Positions 58,504 through 64,000 of a DNA stretch of 64,000 nucleotides are shown one piece after another (the first letter of the stretch is position 1; each line of letters begins with the position of its first letter). The position numbers and the translations under genes are program-made. This DNA comes from Vogesella margarita (GTDB taxonomy: Bacteria; Pseudomonadota; Gammaproteobacteria; Burkholderiales; Chromobacteriaceae): contig NZ_JAQQLE010000008.1 of assembly GCF_028548475.1 (NCBI RefSeq), positions 113,278 through 177,277 of the forward strand, in the 5' to 3' direction. The notes below the pieces were generated by a model. It was not told the DNA's origin, ran no database searches, and saw only the letters and a list, made by a program, of their open reading frames with translations.

Positions 58504-59979
58504 TCAGAGGCCCAGTTGCTGCCACAGGCTGTCCACGCGCTGGCGCGTGCCGGCATCCATCACGATAGGTGTACCCCATTCGCGATTGGTCTCACCCGGC
58601 AGCTTGTTGGTGGCGTCCAGCCCCATCTTGCCGCCCAGTCCGGAAATCGGGCTGGCAAAGTCCAGATAATCAATAGGGGTGTTGTCGATCAGCGTGGTAT
58701 CGCGCACCGGGTCCATGCGGGTGGTGATCGCCCAGATCACTTCCTTCCAGTCGCGGGTGTTCACGTCGTCGTCCACCACCACGATGAACTTGGTGTACAT
58801 GAACTGGCGCAGGAAGCTCCAGCAGCCCATCATCACGCGCTTGGCGTGGCCGGGGTATTGCTTCTTGATGCTGATCACCGCCATGCGGTAGCTGCAGCCT
58901 TCTGGCGGCAGGTAGAAATCCACGATCTCCGGAAACTGCTTCTGCAGGATGGGCACGAACACTTCGTTGAGCGCCACGCCCAGCACTGCCGGTTCATCCG
59001 GCGGTTTGCCGGTGTAGGTGCTGTGGTACACCGGCTTGTCGCGCATGGTGATGCGGTCGATGGTGAATACCGGGAAGCTGTCCTGTTCGTTGTAGTAGCC
59101 GGTGTGGTCACCGTACGGGCCTTCCAAGGCCATGTCGTTGGGGTGGATGTGGCCTTCCAGCACGATTTCGGCACTGGCCGGCACCTGCAGGTCGGAACCG
59201 ATGCATTTCACCAGCTCGGTGCGGCTGCCGCGCAGCAGGCCGGCGAACTGGTATTCCGACAGTGTGTCCGGCACCGGGGTGACTGCGCCCAGAATGGTGG
59301 CCGGGTCGCAACCCAGCACCACGGCCACCGGGTAGGGCGCGTCAGGGTTGGCCGCACGGAATTCGCGGTAGTCCAGCGCGCCGCCACGGTGCGCCAGCCA
59401 GCGCATGATCACGCGGTTGCGGCCGATGACCTGCTGGCGGTAGATGCCCAGATTCTGCCGCTTCTTGTGCGGGCCACGGGTAACGGTCAGGCCCCAGGTG
59501 ATCAACGGCGCCACATCGCCCGGCCAGCAGTGCTGGATCGGCAGACGGGCCAGATCTACTTCGCTGCCTTCCCACACGATCTGCTGGCAGGCTGCTTTCT
59601 TGACTTCCTTCGGCGCCATCGACAGCACCTGCTTCAAGAGCGGCAGCTTGTCCCAGGCATCGCGTAGGCCCTTCGGCGGCTCCGGCTCCTTCAAGTAGGC
59701 CAGGGTCTTGCCGATTTCACGCAATTCCATCACGTCGGCCGCGCCCATGCCCATCGCCACCCGCTTGGGGGTGCCGAACAGGTTGGCCAGTACCGGGATG
59801 TCGTAGCGCTTGTCGCCCTGTTGCGGCTGTTCGAACAGCAGCGCCGGGCCGCCGGCCTTCAGCACGCGGTCGCCGATCTCGGTCATCTCCAGGTGCGGCG
59901 ACACCGGCACCTTGATGCGCTTGAGTTCGCCTTGCGATTCAAGCTGGGACATGAAGTCCCGCAGGTCGTGGTATTTCAT
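58504..59979 (-). CDS. ubiD: 4-hydroxy-3-polyprenylbenzoate decarboxylase
   Basis: 491 residues, close to the E. coli length of 497. The segment [20 protein letters not shown] and the conserved [21 protein letters not shown] belong to the prenylated-FMN-binding region. It decarboxylates the ring intermediate in ubiquinone synthesis, with cofactor made by UbiX (not in window). A dispersed-repeat copy at 59344-59356. Confidence 0.96.
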   Translation of the reverse strand: MKYHDLRDFMSQLESQGELKRIKVPVSPHLEMTEIGDRVLKAGGPALLFEQPQQGDKRYDIPVLANLFGTPKRVAMGMGAADVMELREIGKTLAYLKEPEPPKGLRDAWDKLPLLKQVLSMAPKEVKKAACQQIVWEGSEVDLARLPIQHCWPGDVAPLITWGLTVTRGPHKKRQNLGIYRQQVIGRNRVIMRWLAHRGGALDYREFRAANPDAPYPVAVVLGCDPATILGAVTPVPDTLSEYQFAGLLRGSRTELVKCIGSDLQVPASAEIVLEGHIHPNDMALEGPYGDHTGYYNEQDSFPVFTIDRITMRDKPVYHSTYTGKPPDEPAVLGVALNEVFVPILQKQFPEIVDFYLPPEGCSYRMAVISIKKQYPGHAKRVMMGCWSFLRQFMYTKFIVVVDDDVNTRDWKEVIWAITTRMDPVRDTTLIDNTPIDYLDFASPISGLGGKMGLDATNKLPGETNREWGTPIVMDAGTRQRVDSLWQQLGL

Positions 59980-60126
59980 GATCGTTTCATGATCTAACGC
60001 AAAAACCCTGTTTCAGAGCAAGGTTATTCTTGCCGCACGTCTTCGCCGTGCTCGACAAGTTGCTGGTCAATTAAGAGTGCTTTGGCGAACAAGAAGAATT
60101 TTCGCAGAACTTGCTTGGAGATAACC

Positions 60127-60720
60127 ATGAAAAAATTCGCTATCGCCGCCATTCTGGCTTCCTTGTCCGCCGGTGCCTTCGCGGCACAGGGCGACATCAT
60201 CGCACGTTTGCGTATTACTAACGTGAACCCGCAGACTTCGGTTGATAAAACCTTGGCAGCGGTGCATGCGGATGTTTCGGACGATACAATCCCGGAGCTG
60301 GATTTCACCTACATGCTCACCAACAACATCGGTGCCGAGCTGATTCTGGGTACATCCAAGCACGATGTGACCTCCGATCTGGGCAAGCTGGGTTCTGTTA
60401 AGGTGCTGCCACCAACACTGACCCTGCAGTACCACTTCAATCCGGAAGGCCAGTTCCGTCCGTACGCCGGTGCCGGTATCAACTACACCCGTTTCTACAG
60501 TGTGAAAAACACGGATGTACTGCCTTGGACTGTGAAAAAGAACAGCTTTGGCCCTGCGCTGCAGGTCGGCATGGACATGCCGCTGACCAAGGACGTGTTC
60601 CTGAACCTGGATATGAAGAAACTGTGGATCAAGACTAAAGTGAGTTCCAATGGCACCGATTTGGGCACCCTCGACATCAATCCGCTGGTGACCAGCGTCG
60701 GTATCGGGATGAAGTTCTGA
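60127..60720 (+). CDS. OmpW-family outer membrane protein
   Basis: 197 residues from the ATG at 60127 with GGAG upstream. The signal peptide MKKFAIAAILASLSAGAFA is cleaved before AQGD. The mature part has the eight-strand barrel pattern: DIIARLRITNVNPQ, ELDFTYMLTNNIGAELI, LTLQYHFNPEGQFRPYAGAGINY and the terminal SVGIGMKF with a final phenylalanine for BAM assembly. Role in small hydrophobic solute uptake or stress is family knowledge. Confidence 0.93.
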   Translation: MKKFAIAAILASLSAGAFAAQGDIIARLRITNVNPQTSVDKTLAAVHADVSDDTIPELDFTYMLTNNIGAELILGTSKHDVTSDLGKLGSVKVLPPTLTLQYHFNPEGQFRPYAGAGINYTRFYSVKNTDVLPWTVKKNSFGPALQVGMDMPLTKDVFLNLDMKKLWIKTKVSSNGTDLGTLDINPLVTSVGIGMKF

Positions 60721-60742
60721 TCAACCGGCTGCGGCTGGCATG

Positions 60743-60768
60743 AAAAAGGGCGCTACGGCGCCCTTTTT
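60743..60768. terminator. Terminator after ompW
   Basis: AAAAAGGGCGC and GCGCCCTTTTT flank TACG, 22 bases after the stop. Confidence 0.9.
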
Positions 60769-60809
60769 GCATGACTCGGGTACAATGCGCCTATTCCAAG
60801 GAGATGACA

Positions 60810-61883
60810 ATGAGCAGCAGCTGGGTAGCGCAGGCGGTACAAAAGATCGAGGCAGACTTCAATCGCTCCAGCGATACGCATCTGATTCCCTTGCCGCTGC
60901 CGGGCTTGCCCGACATCCAGCTCTATTTCAAGGACGAATCCACCCATCCGACCGGCAGTCTCAAGCACCGTTTGGCGCGTTCCCTGTTCCTCTATGGCCT
61001 GTGCAACGGCTGGATCAAGGCCGGCACCAGCATCATCGAGGCGTCCAGCGGCAGTACCGCGGTGTCGGAGGCCTACTTCGCCCGCCTGCTGGGCTTGCCG
61101 TTCATCGCGGTGATGCCGCGCAGCACCTCGGCCGAGAAAATCCGCGCCATCGAGTTCTACTGCGGGCGCTGTCATCTGGTCGATGATCCGGCCACCATCT
61201 ACGACGTGTCGCGACAACTGGCAGAGCAGCTGGACGGCCACTACATGGACCAGTTCACCTACGCCGAGCGCGCCACCGACTGGCGCGGCAACAACAACAT
61301 CGCCGATACCATCTTCCGGCAGATGGCACTGGAGCCGCATCCGGTACCGGAGTGGATCGTGTGCGGCGCCGGCACCGGCGGCACCAGCGCCACCTTTGGC
61401 CGTTATGTGCGCTACCAGCGCCTGGCGACACGGGTGTGCGTGGTGGATCCGGAAAACTCAGTGTTCTACGACAGCTACTATAGTGGCGAGCGCGACCGGC
61501 AGTGCAGCGGCGGCTCCGGGGTGGAAGGCATCGGCCGTCCGCGTGTCGAGCCGTCCTTCATTCCCGGCGTGGTGGATCACATGATCCGCGTGCCGAATGT
61601 CGCTAGCTACGCCGCCGTGCACTTTCTGGAGGAGGTGCTCGGGCGCAAGTGCGGCGGCTCCACCGGCACCAATTTCTACGGCGTCTGCCAGCTGGCGGCG
61701 GAAATGCAGCGTAACGGGCAGGGCGGCAGCATCGTCACGCTGCTGTGTGACGACGGCAACCGCTACCTCAACAGCTACTTCGATCCGGCCTGGCTGGCTG
61801 GCAATGGCTACGACATCGCGCCATGGCTGACGCGTTACCGCCGCTTCTTCCGTGATGGCGTTTGGTCGGAGGCGCAGGCCTGA
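60810..61883 (+). CDS. PLP-dependent cysteine synthase family protein, Cds1 (L-cysteine desulfhydrase)-like
   Basis: 357 residues from the ATG at 60810, six bases after AAGGAG. KDESTHPTGSLKHRLARSLFLYGLCNGWI holds the PLP lysine in GSLKHR, and the EASSGSTAVSEAYFA loop binds substrate. CGAGTGGTSATFGRY is the phosphate-binding loop. The sequence pattern resembles mycobacterial Cds1, which releases H2S from cysteine, more than CysK or CysM. Activity cannot be settled from sequence alone. Confidence 0.85.
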   Translation: MSSSWVAQAVQKIEADFNRSSDTHLIPLPLPGLPDIQLYFKDESTHPTGSLKHRLARSLFLYGLCNGWIKAGTSIIEASSGSTAVSEAYFARLLGLPFIAVMPRSTSAEKIRAIEFYCGRCHLVDDPATIYDVSRQLAEQLDGHYMDQFTYAERATDWRGNNNIADTIFRQMALEPHPVPEWIVCGAGTGGTSATFGRYVRYQRLATRVCVVDPENSVFYDSYYSGERDRQCSGGSGVEGIGRPRVEPSFIPGVVDHMIRVPNVASYAAVHFLEEVLGRKCGGSTGTNFYGVCQLAAEMQRNGQGGSIVTLLCDDGNRYLNSYFDPAWLAGNGYDIAPWLTRYRRFFRDGVWSEAQA

Positions 61884-61909
61884 GCCGCTCTCCTGGCCAG
61901 ACAATACCG

Positions 61910-62995
61910 ATGCGTCCCGCTTCCGTTCCCCCCGTTTCCGATCGCAGTCACGTCGCGCTGCACGCGGCGCTGATCAATGCCGCGCTGATCGTGTTCCTCA
62001 GCGCCTATCCCTTCAGCGGCTGGCAGGATACCGGCTTGCCGTTGTTCGATTTCCTGTTCTATCCGCTGCCGTACTACACCCGTTTTTTCGACAATGCCGT
62101 CAACTTGCTGATCTACGTTCCCTACGGCTTCAGCCTGGCGCTGGTGCCACGTCGCAAGTGGCAGGGCTGGGGTCTGGCGATGGTGGTGGCCAGTGTCAGC
62201 AGCGTGCTGGTGGAGACCTTGCAGCAGTTCCTGCCGCTGCGCGTCGCCTCCAATCTTGACGTGTTGTACAACGTCGGCGGTGCCGCCTGCGGTGCGACAC
62301 TGGCGACCTTTCCGCTGTTTTCCCGCTTCTGGGCGCAGGGCAAAGCGCTACGCCAGCGCTGGTTCGTCGGCGACAGCAGTGCCGACTACGCGTTGCTGCT
62401 GATCGGGCTGTGGTTCCTGACGCAGCTGAATCCGGCGATTCCGCTGTTCGGCATGGTGGTGTTGCCGGAAGGGTTGCCGCAGCCGTACATCTCGCCACTG
62501 CAGGATCCGCAATTGTTCCTGATGCTGATCGAAGGCGGCAGCGCGATGCTCAATCTTGCTGGCAGCCTGCTGTTCCTGACCTGCTTCCTGAGCCGGCGCC
62601 AGTATCAGCTGCGCGCCATTATTTACTTCCTGTTGACGGTGATTGTGCTGAAACTGGTCACCGCCGGTGCGTTGCTGAAACCGGCGCTGTTCTTCCAGTG
62701 GGTCAATCTTAACGTCGCGCTGGGCCTGCTTGGCGGCCTGTTGCTGGTGTGGGCGGTGACGCGCGGCCAACGTTGGCCGCAAACGTTGGCCGCCATGCTG
62801 TGCCTGCTGCTGTCGCAGCTGGTGGTGTCGTTCTGGCCGCTGTCCGGTCTGCAATCCGACGTGTTGTCGCTGTTCCGCTGGAGTTACGGCCATCTGTTGA
62901 ACATGAGCGCGCTGGTCGACCTGGTGGCCGACTTGTGGCCGCTGGGCGCGTTTGCCTGCCTGCTGCTGTCGCTCAGGCAGCAGCACCGGCGCTAA
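61910..62995 (+). CDS. VanZ-like family membrane protein
   Basis: 361 residues from the ATG at 61910, with a poor ribosome-binding site. The VanZ-like domain covers about residues 20-140 (FDNAVNLLIYVPYGFSLALVPR, VSSVLVETLQQFLPLRVASNLDVLYNVGGAACG). Further membrane segments follow, about nine in total. It overlaps the convergent HAD gene by 23 bases. Dispersed repeat at 62773-62781, with two imperfect copies alongside. Function unknown. Confidence 0.85.
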   Translation: MRPASVPPVSDRSHVALHAALINAALIVFLSAYPFSGWQDTGLPLFDFLFYPLPYYTRFFDNAVNLLIYVPYGFSLALVPRRKWQGWGLAMVVASVSSVLVETLQQFLPLRVASNLDVLYNVGGAACGATLATFPLFSRFWAQGKALRQRWFVGDSSADYALLLIGLWFLTQLNPAIPLFGMVVLPEGLPQPYISPLQDPQLFLMLIEGGSAMLNLAGSLLFLTCFLSRRQYQLRAIIYFLLTVIVLKLVTAGALLKPALFFQWVNLNVALGLLGGLLLVWAVTRGQRWPQTLAAMLCLLLSQLVVSFWPLSGLQSDVLSLFRWSYGHLLNMSALVDLVADLWPLGAFACLLLSLRQQHRR

Positions 62996-63617
62996 GTGCC
63001 AGACGCGGCAGCTGGTTCAGGCTGCCGATGCGGTAGTCGACCCAGCAGGGTTTGCGCTTCTGCTGGCTGAGCCACACCGTTTTCATTCCCAGCTGCCGTG
63101 CCGTTCGCAGGTTGGCCAACGTGTCCTCCACCATGATGCAGCGCTCGGCGGCAATGCCGCTTTGGCGCAGCACCTGCCGGTAGGCCGCTGCCCGCGGTTT
63201 GGGGTGGCCGAAGCGTTCGATGCCGAATACCTCCTCGAACAGATGACCAATGTGCAGGTGTTCGATCATCGCCTCTACATAGTGTTGTGGACCGTTGGAA
63301 AACACCCATTTGCGTCCCGGCAGGCGGCTCAGCAACTGCGGTAGCTGGTTGCTGCTGTCTATCAGAGGCAGGAGTTCGTCCATGTCGTGGGTGCTGCGCA
63401 GGAAATGATCGGCATCGACGCGGTGATGCCTGACTAGGCCGCCCAGGGTCGCGCCATAACGACGCCAGTACAGCTTGCGCAGGCGGTGTGCCTCGTCTTC
63501 ATCTACCTGCAGATGTTGCATGATGTAAGCAGTCATCCGCAGCGTAATCAGCGGAAAAACCTGTGCGCCGGCGTGGTGCAGCGTGTCGTCGAGATCGAAA
63601 AGCCAGTGTCGTTGCAT
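62973..63617 (-). CDS. HAD-superfamily pyrimidine 5'-nucleotidase-like hydrolase
   Basis: 214 residues. The nucleophile motif is FDLDDTL (D8, D10); the cap is helical; motif II is VFSNGPQ and motifs III/IV are GHPKPRAAAY and IMVEDTLANLRTARQLGM. Similar to YjjG/SDT1-type nucleotidases. Convergent with the VanZ gene. Confidence 0.88.
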   Translation of the reverse strand: MQRHWLFDLDDTLHHAGAQVFPLITLRMTAYIMQHLQVDEDEAHRLRKLYWRRYGATLGGLVRHHRVDADHFLRSTHDMDELLPLIDSSNQLPQLLSRLPGRKWVFSNGPQHYVEAMIEHLHIGHLFEEVFGIERFGHPKPRAAAYRQVLRQSGIAAERCIMVEDTLANLRTARQLGMKTVWLSQQKRKPCWVDYRIGSLNQLPRLALSAGAAA

Positions 63618-63763
63618 GAATTAACGGGTATTTGTGCATCGGATGGAGTAGGGCATCCAGCGTAGCAGAGCCGGCCTGGCGTGTGGTTCCGGATTTTTTC
63701 AAAATGGCAGCCTATTTAAATCAATGGCTTGTGGTTTTTTCGCAAAAAATACGTCTTGGAGTG
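63618..63763. other. Spacer before the rRNA promoter; A/T-rich UP-like stretch
   Basis: No gene seen. The stretch 63731-63750 (TTTTTT and AAAAAA) is A/T-rich and correctly placed upstream of the -35 box to act as an UP element for the alpha C-terminal domain. Confidence 0.5.
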
Positions 63764-63792
63764 TTGACGCGGGGTTAGGGGTTCGCTATAGT
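63764..63792 (+). promoter_or_regulatory. rRNA operon promoter
   Basis: TTGACG at 63764-63769, a 17-base spacer, TATAGT at 63787-63792. The bases after the -10 box are C-rich (TCGCCTCC), as expected of a growth-rate and ppGpp-controlled discriminator. Confidence 0.85.
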
Positions 63793-63835
63793 TCGCCTCC
63801 TCAGCTGACGCCGCAAACGAAACGCGGTACGGCAC

Positions 63836-63848
63836 TGCTCTTTAACAA
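63836..63848 (+). promoter_or_regulatory. boxA antitermination site in the rRNA leader
   Basis: TGCTCTTTAACAA matches the boxA consensus bound by NusB and S10 (NusE, also encoded here as rpsJ). It lies about 120 bases before 16S. Confidence 0.9.
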
Positions 63849-63958
63849 AACGAATAACCGATAGGTGTAAGTGTCTGGCTTAGCCAAATACTTGCACTGT
63901 CAAGATTCAAGAAACGATGTTTCTTTGAACTTGCGTGCCAAAAAATTGCTATGAGATT

Positions 63959-64000
63959 GAACTGAAGAGTTTGATCCTGGCTCAGATTGAACGCTGGCGG
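63959..64000 (+). rRNA. 16S ribosomal RNA, 5' end only
   Basis: GAACTGAAGAGTTTGATC and CTGGCTCAGATTGAACGCTGGC are the universal 16S start. The 5' end is set by alignment to the E. coli mature end; the gene runs off the window. Confidence 0.97.

Noticed and set aside
60040..60126. FNR-like site upstream of ompW (TTGCTGGTCAA)
   Set aside because: The half-sites are too close (11 rather than 14 bases) to match TTGAT-N4-ATCAA.

Overview
The window looks like a chromosomal segment of a GC-rich betaproteobacterium, most likely Neisseriales and Chromobacteriaceae-like (Vogesella, Chromobacterium or Aquitalea type). This is inferred from gene order (rpoBC running straight into the str, S10, spc and alpha ribosomal operons), from protein sequence character, and from the miaB-phoH-ybeY-corC-lnt and O-antigen gene content. 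No species call can be made without a database.

Layout. 1-23750: end of rpoB, rpoC, then rpsL-rpsG-fusA-tuf-rpsJ and the S10, spc and alpha ribosomal clusters with secY, infA, rpoA and rplQ, all on +. Terminator-like hairpins and promoters sit between rpoC/rpsL, rpsJ/rplC, rpsQ/rplN and rpmJ/rpsM, so this is several transcription units. 23751-25910: a non-coding gap and a Cache-domain chemoreceptor. 25910-32203 (minus): miaB, a YciI-like protein, a small lipoprotein, phoH, ybeY, corC and lnt, plus a complete tRNA-Met operon of two identical genes with its own promoter and terminator. 32223-36501: a MidA-type methyltransferase, a FolM-like reductase with folB, ttcA and a spermidine-synthase-like protein. 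36618-52771: a surface polysaccharide (O-antigen type) locus. 53069-57312: a C4-dicarboxylate block (dctA with a sigma54-like promoter, a LysR regulator, aspA). 57490-63617: small proteins, ubiD, an OmpW porin, a Cds1-like cysteine enzyme, a VanZ-like protein and a HAD hydrolase. 63764-64000: an rRNA operon promoter, boxA and the first 42 bases of 16S rRNA.

How the polysaccharide genes fit together: WlbA, WlbB and WlbC homologues would make a 2,3-diacetamido-glucuronic acid nucleotide sugar. The PglF/WbpM-type dehydratase, a second aminotransferase and a monotopic phosphoglycosyl transferase would make and load a bacillosamine-type 4-amino-6-deoxy sugar onto the lipid carrier. Three GT4 glycosyltransferases extend it, a Wzx-type flippase exports it, and acetyl/acyltransferases decorate it. 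No Wzy polymerase or Wzz was recognised.

Most striking observation: the 9-mer TTGGCCGCA (usually within AAGGTTGGCCGCA or AACGTTGGCCGCA) occurs about 36 times on both strands, where roughly one copy is expected by chance. It lies inside genes, in spacers, and as head-to-head pairs forming palindromes and terminators. That distribution resembles DNA uptake sequences of Neisseria and Pasteurellaceae, but the sequence is not the Neisseria DUS. It is dense in the polysaccharide locus and absent from the ribosomal protein genes themselves. This is the best candidate for a previously undescribed system here.
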